Origin: Lentimicrobiaceae bacterium
GTDB taxonomy: Bacteria; Bacteroidota; Bacteroidia; Bacteroidales; JALOCA01
Direction: 5' to 3'
DNA: 64,000 nucleotides
Assembly (NCBI GenBank): GCA_023227965.1
Contig: JALOCA010000010.1
Coordinates: 24,831 to 88,830 of the forward strand
The notes beneath the pieces are model-generated. The model worked only from the letters and a program-made list of their open reading frames with translations. It was not told the DNA's origin and made no database searches. Position numbers and translations under genes: made by a program. Below are positions 36,603-45,775 of the stretch, in pieces. The stretch's first letter is position 1; each line of letters begins with the position of its first letter.

Positions 36603-38324
36603 TTATCCTACTACGGGAATTTTAATTTTTTGTCCGGGTTTTAGTTGATTTGAATTAAGAATGTTATTTATCTGTTTGATTTGATTTACTGTAACACCCG
36701 GATATTTATTGGCAATTCCCCACAGTGTGTCGCCGATTTGTACGGTGTAATGGGTAAAACGTTCTTTTACAAGCTGTTTTTCAGTACTATCCGTAATATT
36801 TTGCTGAGATTTTTGATTGGGGTCAATTGGTGCAGGACCCGAAACTATTAATTGTTGCCCGGGATGTATTGTAGTTTCTTTGAGATCGTTCCAAACGATA
36901 ATATCTTTTACCGAACACTTATATTGGCTGGCTATGACAGCAAGGTGTTCGCCGGAAATTACAGTATGGTAAACGGTTTCCCTGTTACTTGCTGCTACCT
37001 GGCTGGGGTCTTTATCAAGTGAAGGAGAATCCTGCAGCACTGCTTCCCTATACACTACAAGTCGCTGTCCTCGTTTTATATAGCTCTTTCTGAGGTGATT
37101 CCAGCGTTTTAAATCTCCCATCGAACATCCATAACGTTTTGCCACCATTGCAAGGGTTTCGCCATTTTTTACTTTATGAAATATTTTTTCGGATGCAGGT
37201 GCATTTTTAAGTAAAGAAAGTAGTTTTTCCCTTTCTACCCCTTTTGAAGTGGTATATTGATACAGGGCTGTTTCGTTATTGATAAAATCGGCTATATATT
37301 TTTGGGGAAGTCTTAAATAATAGGTTTCGTCCTTGGTAGAAGGAATAATTCCACGCATGTAGCAGGGATTCAGAAAATCAATATCTTCTCTGGGAATATT
37401 GAGTTTCTCGCTTATTTGATCAAAGGAAACCACATCCTTAACAGCAACGGTATCAATTTCGTAATGCATAAAAGCCGGAGCTATGGGATAAATATTATGT
37501 TCGGTGGCATAATTAATAACGTAGTTTACTGCTATAAATGCAGGCACATACCCTTGAGTTTCGCGTGGGAGGTAGGGTTTTATCTGCCAGAAATTCATTT
37601 TTCCACCCGAACGGCGTATGGCTTTGTTTACATTCCCCGGTCCTGAATTATATGCTGCTAATACTAACAACCAATCGTTATATATTTTATAAAGATCTTT
37701 CATATGCCTGCAGGCAGCCACGGTTGATTTGTACGGGTCGCGTCTGTCATCTACAAAGGAGGTAACTTTCAGCCCGTACGGTTTACCTGTTCCATACATA
37801 AACTGCCATAATCCCGATGCTCCCACTTTTGATTTTGCTTTTGGAATCAAAGCGGATTCAATTATAGCAAGGTATTTTAATTCGAGTGGCATATCAAAAC
37901 GGTCGAGTTGTTCCTCAAATAAAGGAAAATAAAATTCCATTAAGCCTAACATACGAGCGGTAAGTCCCTTACGTTTAACTGCATATAAATCAATATACTG
38001 TTTGACGTCTTTGTTATAAGTAAGCTCGATGGGTGATTTCGCATTGAGCAACGCAATACGTTCAAAATAAATAGAATCAGAATAAGTGGGGGTAAAGTCG
38101 GGGGGAAAGTTGTACTTGTTTAAGCGGGCTATCTCGGTTGTAAATGATGAATTTTCGAAATATTTATAATTGGATAAACTATCAAGCATTGCTACTATGG
38201 GGTCGTCCTGTATAAATTCCTGCTTGGTTTTTATTGAATCATCAACCGGAATAAACCTACCAGCCGATAATGATTCAGTAAAAAAAGCAAATACCAATAT
38301 TATCAGTAAATAACTGTGTTTCAT
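36603..38324 (-). CDS. MltD-like lytic transglycosylase with three LysM domains
   Basis: 573 residues. Signal peptide (YLLIILVFAFFTESLSA), then a long N-terminal region and an SLT domain with YLAIIESALIPKAKSKVGASGLWQFMYGTGKPYGL (catalytic Glu in IES) and VLAAYNSGPGNVNKAI. Three LysM repeats follow at about residues 385-430, 450-495 and 525-573 (KVKNGETLAMVAKRY, TVISGEHLAVIASQY, TVQIGDTLWGIANKY). It cleaves the peptidoglycan backbone, with LysM binding the glycan. Same overall layout as MltD. Confidence 0.93.
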   Translation of the reverse strand: MKHSYLLIILVFAFFTESLSAGRFIPVDDSIKTKQEFIQDDPIVAMLDSLSNYKYFENSSFTTEIARLNKYNFPPDFTPTYSDSIYFERIALLNAKSPIELTYNKDVKQYIDLYAVKRKGLTARMLGLMEFYFPLFEEQLDRFDMPLELKYLAIIESALIPKAKSKVGASGLWQFMYGTGKPYGLKVTSFVDDRRDPYKSTVAACRHMKDLYKIYNDWLLVLAAYNSGPGNVNKAIRRSGGKMNFWQIKPYLPRETQGYVPAFIAVNYVINYATEHNIYPIAPAFMHYEIDTVAVKDVVSFDQISEKLNIPREDIDFLNPCYMRGIIPSTKDETYYLRLPQKYIADFINNETALYQYTTSKGVEREKLLSLLKNAPASEKIFHKVKNGETLAMVAKRYGCSMGDLKRWNHLRKSYIKRGQRLVVYREAVLQDSPSLDKDPSQVAASNRETVYHTVISGEHLAVIASQYKCSVKDIIVWNDLKETTIHPGQQLIVSGPAPIDPNQKSQQNITDSTEKQLVKERFTHYTVQIGDTLWGIANKYPGVTVNQIKQINNILNSNQLKPGQKIKIPVVG

Positions 38325-38421
38325 GAAATTCTTTTTTCTACGCTTAAATAACGAGCCTTCAATCTTTTATCACGAAAGCAATCCTATACAATAACAATAA
38401 AAAGCCCGATTTATTGCCCTA

Positions 38422-38429
38422 CAAAAATA
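38422..38429 (-). promoter_or_regulatory. -7 promoter element for the LysM transglycosylase
   Basis: TATTTTTG on the minus strand, with a leader of about 90 nt. Confidence 0.35.
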
Positions 38430-38577
38430 AGTTACAAAAATTAAAAAATCCAGTTTTTAGAAAGGATAGAATAAAAATAAATTAGTAATTTGCTGTATTA
38501 AAAATAATTAACAATCAAATTGTGAATAAATTATTTTCCGGAAAATGATAATGCAGAAACTAAAAAGTCCAATCTGA

Positions 38578-38748
38578 TTATTGTTCCTTGTTTTTATCTT
38601 CTTCTTTATTTTCTCCTTTAGATGCATCTTTAAATTCGCGGATGCCTTTGCCCAAACCCCGCATTAATTCGGGGATTTTTTTGCCACCAAAAAGCAAAAC
38701 AACTACCAAAACGATAAGAAGTATTTCAGTTACACCAAATTTACCCAT
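38578..38748 (-). CDS. tatA: Twin-arginine translocase subunit TatA/TatE
   Basis: 56 residues, read directly: ATG 38748, TAA at 38578-38580. One transmembrane helix (TEILLIVLVVVLLFGGKKIPEL) with the family's FGxKKIPEL hinge, an amphipathic helix (MRGLGKGIREFKDA), and a charged tail. Forms the pore of the Tat export pathway for folded proteins. No tatC is in this window. Confidence 0.92.
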   Translation of the reverse strand: MGKFGVTEILLIVLVVVLLFGGKKIPELMRGLGKGIREFKDASKGENKEEDKNKEQ

Positions 38749-38766
38749 GATTTCCTTATTTTTTTA

Positions 38767-38774
38767 CAAAATTA
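38767..38774 (-). promoter_or_regulatory. -7 promoter element for tatA
   Basis: TAATTTTG on the minus strand, about 19 bases before the ATG. Confidence 0.45.
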
Positions 38775-38798
38775 ATAATAATTGAATAACTATTGTAT

Positions 38799-40043
38799 TT
38801 ATCTGGCTATCCATGAAGCCGGGTTTAAGGTTGTTTTTCCTTTCCATAATTCAAAATGCAATTCTGTTTTTCGGCTTTCAGGATGGGTGTAAACCGATCC
38901 GAGGTTTTGCTTAGTTGACACTTTTTCGCCTTTGGATACATATACCTCCGAAAGGTTGGAATATACTGTAAGAAACTCTCCATGGCTAATGATTACCACG
39001 TGGTTATAATTAGGTATAGTTATTACGCTGGAAACAGTACCTTCAAAAACAGAGCGAACTTTGGCACCGGGGTGGGTGGTTATGTTTATTCCGTTGTTTT
39101 TGATTTTTATCCCTTTTAGCAATGGGTGCTCATGCTCACCATAACTGCCTGAAATAAATCCATTTTCGCTGGGCCAAGGCAAATTACCTTTATTGGCTGC
39201 AAAACTGCCCGATAATGCTTTCTCGGCAGGAGTATAGGTAATGGCTTCCGGATCAATTTTTTTACCTGCTTTTTTAGCTACTTCTCTTGATTTTCTTATC
39301 TCCTCGGCAATAATATTTTCAATGGCTGCCTGTAATTTACGGGCTGAACTTTCCTGTTCTTTAAGGCTGGCAAGTAACTTTCGCTCTTTCTGTGTCAATT
39401 GACGAAGGGTTTTGTTTTGTTCTTCCTTTTCGAGGGTAAGTTGCAAATTTTCTTTTTCGTTAGTTCTGAGAAGCAATAACTTGGCTGCTTTTCTGCTATT
39501 AAGTTCCGCTATTTTGCCATCAAGTTGTTTTTGTGTCTGCTGGATGAGCCGGGATTGCTCTTTTCGGTAAGTACTGTATTGCTGGAAATACTTAATCCGC
39601 TGGTAAGCCTGATTAACACTTTCGGAGGCGAAAATAAACATCAGCCGGTTGTAAAAATTTTTATTTTTATATGCGTAATAAATCATTTTTGCATACTCAT
39701 CTTTAAGGTCTTTTAACTCTCTTTTCAGACGCATTACTTGAGATGAATTTGTTTGAATTTGTTTTTCAACATTTTGTAGTTCATCTGCAATAGTGGAAAT
39801 CAATTCCACTCGCTTAGTAATTTTCTTGTTTAAAATCACAAGCTGGTTGAGAGAGACTTTTTTATTTTTTTTTGTTTCGCCTAAAAGTTTGTTAGTATAT
39901 TGAATTTCATTTTCAATTTTCGCCTTTTTCTTTTGCAGTTGTTCCTTTTTATTCTTGTTTTGTTGGGCGTTAACGTAGGAAACCGGAAACAGCAACGGGA
40001 TAATCCCAAAAGTAATTCCCAAAAGAAATAATTTATATTGCAT
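38799..40043 (-). CDS. EnvC-like murein hydrolase activator
   Basis: 414 residues from ATG 40043; a further in-frame ATG at 40064 is less likely. Signal peptide ending SYVNAQQ, a long Gln/Lys/Glu-rich coiled coil (residues about 20-260), then a LytM-type (M23) domain. The two zinc ligand positions of active LytM enzymes are not kept: HxGID reads NNGINI, and the HLHFE motif reads ELHFELW. This favours a non-catalytic activator of cell-wall amidases, as in EnvC, over an endopeptidase. Confidence 0.87.
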   Translation of the reverse strand: MQYKLFLLGITFGIIPLLFPVSYVNAQQNKNKKEQLQKKKAKIENEIQYTNKLLGETKKNKKVSLNQLVILNKKITKRVELISTIADELQNVEKQIQTNSSQVMRLKRELKDLKDEYAKMIYYAYKNKNFYNRLMFIFASESVNQAYQRIKYFQQYSTYRKEQSRLIQQTQKQLDGKIAELNSRKAAKLLLLRTNEKENLQLTLEKEEQNKTLRQLTQKERKLLASLKEQESSARKLQAAIENIIAEEIRKSREVAKKAGKKIDPEAITYTPAEKALSGSFAANKGNLPWPSENGFISGSYGEHEHPLLKGIKIKNNGINITTHPGAKVRSVFEGTVSSVITIPNYNHVVIISHGEFLTVYSNLSEVYVSKGEKVSTKQNLGSVYTHPESRKTELHFELWKGKTTLNPASWIAR

Positions 40044-40093
40044 TGTTTTACAGTTATCTAACATTGATTGCCAATTTTAAAAAGCGATTAAAA

Positions 40094-40912
40094 TTATTGA
40101 ATTCTTTGATAATTTTCAGGAATCCGGAAATAAATTGAGAAGGGTTCGTCAATTTTAATTTTGGAATTATGCATTTCAATATCAATTTTTTTCTCTGCTT
40201 CAATGTGGTACGAAACTTTGACCGGGAAAAATTGCTCGCCGTTTTTGGCAAATTCCTGGTAGTTTGCATCCATTTTTTTGTTTTCGTATTGGGTTTCTTT
40301 AAGCGAAATCCGTTTAATTTTAAAATTCTCAGGGTCGAGCCATATGTTTTGTATCAATACAATTAAAGCTTCATTTTCGTGCCGGATAAATTTTTTCAAC
40401 TTTTGCCTCCCAATGGTATTTAGCTTATAAAAATGGTTTTCGATACCCGCCTTAAATTTATCATTTTCGTAATAAGAAAGGTCGTTACCCACAATCAGCG
40501 ACTGTAACATATCAAAATCAACGGCATTATTTATTAACACATTGATATACTGAAAATCAGCATCATAATAAGTCTTTTCAATACGATTGATCATTTTCAC
40601 GGAGTCGGGGGTAATCAATATCCTTAGCATTTCTATTCCCAAAGCAGGCGAAACAGAAATCCAGATAGCACTATCTTTTACAATACGGCATTGACCATTA
40701 AAGGAAATTTTATCTTTATTTTCAATATAATTCGCTGAAAAATTAAATGAAAGGTGTTTAAATTTTATTTCACTATTTTTTAGATTTGTAAAAATATATT
40801 CAGAACCATACTCTTTTAGTGGTACACGAATAGATTTTTTTACAGGGCTGCATGATGCAATTATAACTATCAGAAAAATATAGTAAATATTTTTTTTTAA
40901 ATATTTATTCAT
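40094..40912 (-). CDS. DUF4292 family lipoprotein
   Basis: 272 residues. Lipobox at FLIVIIASCS (Cys about 21), then a beta-rich domain with GQCRIVKDSAIWISVSPALGIEMLRILITPDSVKMINRIEKTYYDADF, the DUF4292 signature. The fold is related to the LolA/LolB lipoprotein carriers. Its start overlaps the TPR gene by 8 bases, so the genes are co-translated. The family usually sits between a TPR protein and an EnvC-type gene, as here. Confidence 0.82.
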   Translation of the reverse strand: MNKYLKKNIYYIFLIVIIASCSPVKKSIRVPLKEYGSEYIFTNLKNSEIKFKHLSFNFSANYIENKDKISFNGQCRIVKDSAIWISVSPALGIEMLRILITPDSVKMINRIEKTYYDADFQYINVLINNAVDFDMLQSLIVGNDLSYYENDKFKAGIENHFYKLNTIGRQKLKKFIRHENEALIVLIQNIWLDPENFKIKRISLKETQYENKKMDANYQEFAKNGEQFFPVKVSYHIEAEKKIDIEMHNSKIKIDEPFSIYFRIPENYQRIQ

Positions 40913-42638
40913 ACAAATTACGATCTTTTATTTTTCGAAGCAAAAATTCTGAACCTTTACCTGCGGCATGCGCTTTTCCCCAATACAGGATGGCATTTTC
41001 AGTGTCATTAAGTTTGAAAAGAATATCTCCGAAATGTTCAAGCATTACCGGGCTGGAATTATTGTTTTTTTGCAACGCCTTTTCCATCCATGATTTTGCC
41101 TCGGCTAAACGTCCCAACTTATACAGTACCCAGGCATAAGTATCCTGATAGGAAGCGTTGTCGGGCTCAATGGCATTGGCATGCCTTGCCATATTTTCTG
41201 CTTTGTCCAAGCGTTCGTCACGCAGTGCCAGATAGTAACTGTAGTTATTTAGCACATATGTATTATCAGGATTAAGGGCAAGGGATTTTTCATAAAATTC
41301 GTCGGAAGCAGCATAATTCTTCAGTTGGTAATAGGCGTCGCCGAGGTAGGTATTAAATTCAATAAGCATAGCGCTGTCGCCGACAACTAACGGAATTCCT
41401 TTTAAAAAAGCATCGGTAGCCTGTTGGTAATTTTTAAGTTGAAAATGTGCCACACCATTGAAAAGGTACAAAACGGGTTGGTTTACAAATAGCACAAGGG
41501 CATTTTCACTTTCCCTGGCAACAGCCTCAAAATTATTAAGCTGGGCTTCTAATCTGATCAGTTGCTCCCAAACAATATAGCGGCTGCTATCCGAAGCCAA
41601 TACAATTTTAAATTCATTTCTTGCTTCGGAATATTTTTTTTCCTGAACAAGAAAATCGGCATACAAAGCATGTGCAGCAGGCTCGCCGGGATGAGTTTCT
41701 ATCAATATTTTTACCAAAGAGAAGGCTTCATCTTTCCACTGGTAATTTAATTCATTAATATTAAAGTAAGTAACAAGCAAATGTATTTTCGTTTCCAGAT
41801 CGAGCCTGGAGTTGGCAAACCCAAGTTTTAATTCGTTATAAAAATTTTCTTTATCGCCTTTCTGACGGTAATATTCAGATAATGAAATGTGGATATAAGG
41901 ATTATCGGGTTCTATTTCAAGAATTTTTTTGTAAATAGGAAAAGCTTTTCCCTGCATTTTGTTATTCATGTACAACTCGGCAAGCATAGAATAGTATCTG
42001 CTTTCGCCGGGATACTGCTGAATAAGCTGCTGCAATTCGTTGGCAGCATTATCTAATTTATTGATAAACAAATATATTTTTTGTTTTTGTGCAGTAATTT
42101 CTTCTGTCTTGCCTATTTTTTGCTCGAGCCGGTTATATACTTCAACAGCCTCGGCATATTTAGCCTGAAAAATATAAACAGAGGCAAGACTTTGGTAATA
42201 GTCGCTGTTTTCGGGTTCGTTTTTAATAAGTTTGTTGTAAATTTTTACCGATTCAGAATACTTTTCATTCTTCAGGTTTAAGTCGGCAAGCAGGAGCAAA
42301 TACCATTTATTATCGCCATCAATCTGGGATGCTTTTTCAGCATAAGCCAATGCCGTGTGATAATCATTGGCTTCATTAAATAACCTTGCAAGTTCAAAGT
42401 AAGCGGCATCATTTTGCGGGTCGAGGTTAATACTTTGAGAAAATAATTGTATAGCCTGCTGTTTGTTATCAAGCGCTTTTTGGTTAATTCCATCGAAAAA
42501 CAGGGAAGTTGCCCGCGTTTTTGCCTGGTTGGATATTTTTTTCTCGGGATGTGATTGCACGTTTTTTTCGGCACTTTTACATCCATAAAAAGAAATAATT
42601 ATTAATGCAAAATAATATATAAATGTCTTTTTAAGCAT
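40905..42638 (-). CDS. TPR-repeat lipoprotein
   Basis: 577 residues. Lipobox ISFYGC (Cys about 20), followed by about 14 tetratricopeptide repeats from residue 50 to the end (e.g. AYFELARLFNEANDYHTALAYAEKASQ, YYQSLASVYIFQAKYAEAVEVYNRLE, DAYYQLKNYAASDEFYEKSLALNPDN). Such a scaffold probably mediates assembly at the outer membrane. Its 3' end overlaps the DUF4292 start and its start overlaps the nucleotidyltransferase stop. Confidence 0.85.
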   Translation of the reverse strand: MLKKTFIYYFALIIISFYGCKSAEKNVQSHPEKKISNQAKTRATSLFFDGINQKALDNKQQAIQLFSQSINLDPQNDAAYFELARLFNEANDYHTALAYAEKASQIDGDNKWYLLLLADLNLKNEKYSESVKIYNKLIKNEPENSDYYQSLASVYIFQAKYAEAVEVYNRLEQKIGKTEEITAQKQKIYLFINKLDNAANELQQLIQQYPGESRYYSMLAELYMNNKMQGKAFPIYKKILEIEPDNPYIHISLSEYYRQKGDKENFYNELKLGFANSRLDLETKIHLLVTYFNINELNYQWKDEAFSLVKILIETHPGEPAAHALYADFLVQEKKYSEARNEFKIVLASDSSRYIVWEQLIRLEAQLNNFEAVARESENALVLFVNQPVLYLFNGVAHFQLKNYQQATDAFLKGIPLVVGDSAMLIEFNTYLGDAYYQLKNYAASDEFYEKSLALNPDNTYVLNNYSYYLALRDERLDKAENMARHANAIEPDNASYQDTYAWVLYKLGRLAEAKSWMEKALQKNNNSSPVMLEHFGDILFKLNDTENAILYWGKAHAAGKGSEFLLRKIKDRNLYE

Positions 42639-43647
42639 TCGATGTTTTTTTAATGGTAGTATAATCTCCTATGCTCACATCCAAAATTTCGCCACTGTAT
42701 TCCACAAAATTACCTATCATGGAATTGTCAATATTTGCATTCAGAATATGGGAATGGCTTTCAATAATGCTGTTGGTAACGATAGAATGGCTGATGAAGG
42801 TATTTTTCTCTACCGACACATGGGGACCGATGATGGAATTAACAATTTCTGTTTCCCGGCTGATGAAACATGGCGGAATGATGATGGAGTTAATGATTTT
42901 GGCATTTTCTGCTACCTGATTGCCCATTTGGGCTAATTCGAGAATACGCTGGTTAGTAAAAACAGTAGCGTCTTTATTTCCGCAATCAAGCCATTCGTTC
43001 ACCCTGTCAATGGCAAAACGGGTACCTTTTTTCATCATATTTTGCAAAGCATCTGTAAGCTGGTATTCGTCGTTTTTTGATATGTTATTATCAACCAGAA
43101 ACTGTATTTCGCTACGCAGGTAAGCTCCGTCTTTAAAATAATAGATTCCGACAATAGCCAGATCGGAAATAAAGTTTTGGGGTTTTTCGATAAAATCAAT
43201 AATATAATTTTGTGCATCAAGTTTTACCACGCCAAATTGCTCGGGATTATTTACTTTGTGTACCCAAATTACACCATCTTCTTTTTCGTTAAGTGTGAAA
43301 TCGGCTTTAAACAAAGTATCAGCATAAGCTACTGTTATTTTCCCTTCGAGCGAAGGTGCAGCACATAACAAAGCGTGTGCGGTACCCAGCGGTTGGTGTT
43401 GGTAGTATATTTTTGCTTCGGCGCCCAGTTTGGTGGCTATGTGGATGAGTTTTTCTTCTACTTCTTTTCCGAAATCACCGACGATAAAAGCAATTTCTTC
43501 AACGGTTTCGTTGCTGACTTTAACAATATCTTCCACCAAACGCTGAACGATAGATTTTCCGGCAATACTTATCAGAGGTTTGGGAAGAGTGAGTGTGTGT
43601 GGGCGCATCCGTTTGCCCATGCCCGCCATGGGAATTATAATCTTCAT
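42631..43647 (-). CDS. Sugar-phosphate nucleotidyltransferase with left-handed beta-helix domain
   Basis: 338 residues. N-terminal nucleotidyltransferase: PMAGMGKRMRPHTLTLPKPLISIAGKSIVQRLV holds the GxGxRxxPxTxxxPKP signature, and GTAHALLCAAP, AYADTLF, FIEKPQNF continue it. The C-terminal 90 residues contain hexapeptide-repeat strands (IINSIIIPPCFIS, NSIIGPHVSVEKNTFISHS), the left-handed beta-helix. Most like glucose-1-phosphate thymidylyl-/uridylyltransferases, but the sugar is not determined. Confidence 0.87.
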   Translation of the reverse strand: MKIIIPMAGMGKRMRPHTLTLPKPLISIAGKSIVQRLVEDIVKVSNETVEEIAFIVGDFGKEVEEKLIHIATKLGAEAKIYYQHQPLGTAHALLCAAPSLEGKITVAYADTLFKADFTLNEKEDGVIWVHKVNNPEQFGVVKLDAQNYIIDFIEKPQNFISDLAIVGIYYFKDGAYLRSEIQFLVDNNISKNDEYQLTDALQNMMKKGTRFAIDRVNEWLDCGNKDATVFTNQRILELAQMGNQVAENAKIINSIIIPPCFISRETEIVNSIIGPHVSVEKNTFISHSIVTNSIIESHSHILNANIDNSMIGNFVEYSGEILDVSIGDYTTIKKTSNA

Positions 43648-43673
43648 ACCTGTAACTTTTACAACGTTAGTAA

Positions 43674-44108
43674 TTAATTTAAGCCTGTATGCCCGAAACC
43701 TCCGGTTCCTCTTTGTGTTTCCTCAAGAATATCCACTTGTTTCCAATCCACTTTTTCGTGCGCCGAAATAATCATTTGTGCTATCCGCTCGCCATCGTTA
43801 ATAACAAAATCCTCATTGGAAAGGTTTACCAGTATAACTTTTACTTCTCCGCGATAATCGGCATCAATAGTACCGGGAGTATTGAGTACTGTTACGCCTT
43901 TTTTTGCAGCCAAGCCGCTACGAGGACGTACCTGTGCTTCGTAACCTAACGGTAATGCTATGTAAAGCCCGGTAGGGACCATCGCTCTTTCAAGGGGTTT
44001 AATAACGATGGGAGCATCCAGATTTGCCCTGATATCCATCCCTGCACTTGCAAGGGTTTCGTATGCAGGCAACGGATGTTTTGAATTACTTACAATATTA
44101 ACAATCAT
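43674..44108 (-). CDS. dut: dUTP diphosphatase
   Basis: 144 residues. Hydrolyses dUTP to dUMP, keeping uracil out of DNA and feeding dTMP synthesis. All five trimeric-dUTPase motifs are visible: AGMDIRANL, PRSGLAAKKGVTVLN, GTIDADYRGEVKVIL, ERIAQMII and RGTGGFGHTG. The nucleotidyltransferase begins 26 bases downstream. Confidence 0.97.
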   Translation of the reverse strand: MIVNIVSNSKHPLPAYETLASAGMDIRANLDAPIVIKPLERAMVPTGLYIALPLGYEAQVRPRSGLAAKKGVTVLNTPGTIDADYRGEVKVILVNLSNEDFVINDGERIAQMIISAHEKVDWKQVDILEETQRGTGGFGHTGLN

Positions 44109-44126
44109 TCATTAAAAATTTGGGGT

Positions 44127-44134
44127 CAAAATTA
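44127..44134 (-). promoter_or_regulatory. -7 promoter element for dut and the downstream genes
   Basis: TAATTTTG on the minus strand, about 19 bases before the dut ATG. Confidence 0.45.
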
Positions 44135-44164
44135 CGGAAAAAATGTTACGGACAGGGGGGAATG

Positions 44165-45649
44165 CTACTTAAACCTGTTGAAAATAAATTGGGGCTTTTC
44201 AATGTAAACAATACTTACCACATAAATTATCAGAAACAACGTATTGACAATTAACTTTACAGATAATGCCAGATTCCCAAACAACCTGCTTAAAAAGTAA
44301 AAACCCACAGCCATACCAAGGTAACCGAGAATTTTCGGAAGGTTATAATTTACAGTAAAATATTTCTGCCCAAAATAATAAGACAAAACCATCATAGAGC
44401 CATAGCAGATAAAATGTCCCCAGGCGGCTCCCATATATCCAAAACGAGGAACCAGCAAAAAGTTTGCAACCAGTGTAACTATGGCTCCGAAAATAGCCAG
44501 ATAAGCACCATAAAGTGTTTGTCCGGTAAGTTTATACCAGATAGACAGATTGTAAAAAACTCCCAAAAAAAGATTAGCTACCAAAAGAATGGGAACAACA
44601 GGCGCCCCAACCCTGTAGTCTTTTCCTACAAAATACAGTGCGATGTCAATATACAGCATCACCAGGAGAAAAATCAGCGAACAAACAATAACAAAATACA
44701 GCATCACTTTGGCATATAACCCACGTGCATCGGTATTTTTGCTGTGTGAAAAGAAGAAAGGTTCGGCGGCATATCGGAAAGTCTGAATAAACAGGGTCAT
44801 CAGTATAGAAAGCTTATAACAGGCTCCGTAAATACCCAACTCCGACATCTTGTTTACAGTATCGGGCAACAGATGCTTTAATAAAATACGGTCGAAGGTC
44901 TCATTCACAATGCCTGCCATTCCAAATATCATCAGGGGAAGTGCATATTTCAGCATTTTTCTCCACAAATCTTTTTCAATACAGAAGTGCACCGATTTTA
45001 TTTCCGGTAACAGCATCAGCAAGGTGATACTGCTTGCAATCAGGTTGGAAATAAAAATATAGCTTACCATATTGTCAGGACGGTAAATGTAGCCTAATGC
45101 AGTTCTTGCCCAGCCTTCACCTAATTCGTTGTATAGCAATGGACATAATAATATAAAAAACAGGTTAAAGGCAATATTTATCGAAATATTGATAGACTTG
45201 ATGAGTGCAAACCGCATCGCTTTATTTTGTTCTCTCAAGCGGGCAAATGGGATAGCACTCAATGCATCAAAAGCAAGAATAAGAACAAACCATCTTATGT
45301 ATTCAGAATGGTTGCCATATTCCATCCAAACTGCAATGTTACCTGAGAACAGAAGTGTTATCAATACAAAAAAAGTTGTAGTAACGATGAGTGACGAAAC
45401 TGCCGTATTATATACCCTGCTTTTATTTTCCTCTGTTTGTGCAAACCGGAAAAAAGCGGTTTCCATACCATACGTAAGTATTACGAAAATAAATGCAACA
45501 TAGGCATATAGTTCGGTTACAATACCGTACTCATGCGTAGGAAGCATATAAGTGTACAGAGGTACCAGAAAATAATTGAGTAACCTTCCTACGATGGTAG
45601 GAAGTCCGTAAATGGCTGTTTGCCCTGCAAGTTGTTTTAACGGGTTCAA
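44165..45649 (-). CDS. Polysaccharide flippase (MATE/MOP superfamily, Wzx-like)
   Basis: 494 residues from TTG 45649, giving MNPLKQLAGQTAIYGLPTIVGRLLNYFLVPLYTYML, the usual opening of this Bacteroidota family. The 45679 TTG is upstream of the -7 element. About 14 membrane segments. It flips lipid-linked oligosaccharides across the inner membrane. The substrate may be linked to the nucleotidyltransferase two genes downstream, but this is a guess. Confidence 0.88.
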   Translation of the reverse strand: MNPLKQLAGQTAIYGLPTIVGRLLNYFLVPLYTYMLPTHEYGIVTELYAYVAFIFVILTYGMETAFFRFAQTEENKSRVYNTAVSSLIVTTTFFVLITLLFSGNIAVWMEYGNHSEYIRWFVLILAFDALSAIPFARLREQNKAMRFALIKSINISINIAFNLFFILLCPLLYNELGEGWARTALGYIYRPDNMVSYIFISNLIASSITLLMLLPEIKSVHFCIEKDLWRKMLKYALPLMIFGMAGIVNETFDRILLKHLLPDTVNKMSELGIYGACYKLSILMTLFIQTFRYAAEPFFFSHSKNTDARGLYAKVMLYFVIVCSLIFLLVMLYIDIALYFVGKDYRVGAPVVPILLVANLFLGVFYNLSIWYKLTGQTLYGAYLAIFGAIVTLVANFLLVPRFGYMGAAWGHFICYGSMMVLSYYFGQKYFTVNYNLPKILGYLGMAVGFYFLSRLFGNLALSVKLIVNTLFLIIYVVSIVYIEKPQFIFNRFK

Positions 45650-45668
45650 CCGTGTTGTTATTTTGAGG

Positions 45669-45676
45669 CAAAAATA
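45669..45676 (-). promoter_or_regulatory. -7 promoter element for the flippase
   Basis: TATTTTTG on the minus strand, 19 bases before TTG 45649; it fixes the start. Confidence 0.45.
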
Positions 45677-45747
45677 CAAAAAAAGGAATTGGGGTCTGGG
45701 GACAGATTGTAATTTGCCTTTGTCCTCTTGTCTCGTTAAATAAGTTG

Positions 45748-45755
45748 TATATTTG
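45748..45755 (+). promoter_or_regulatory. -7 promoter element for the MFS transporter
   Basis: TATATTTG, 20 bases before the ATG at 45776. A TTG 17 bases upstream could be the -33 box. Confidence 0.45.
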
Positions 45756-45775
45756 AAAACTTAAACATACACGGC

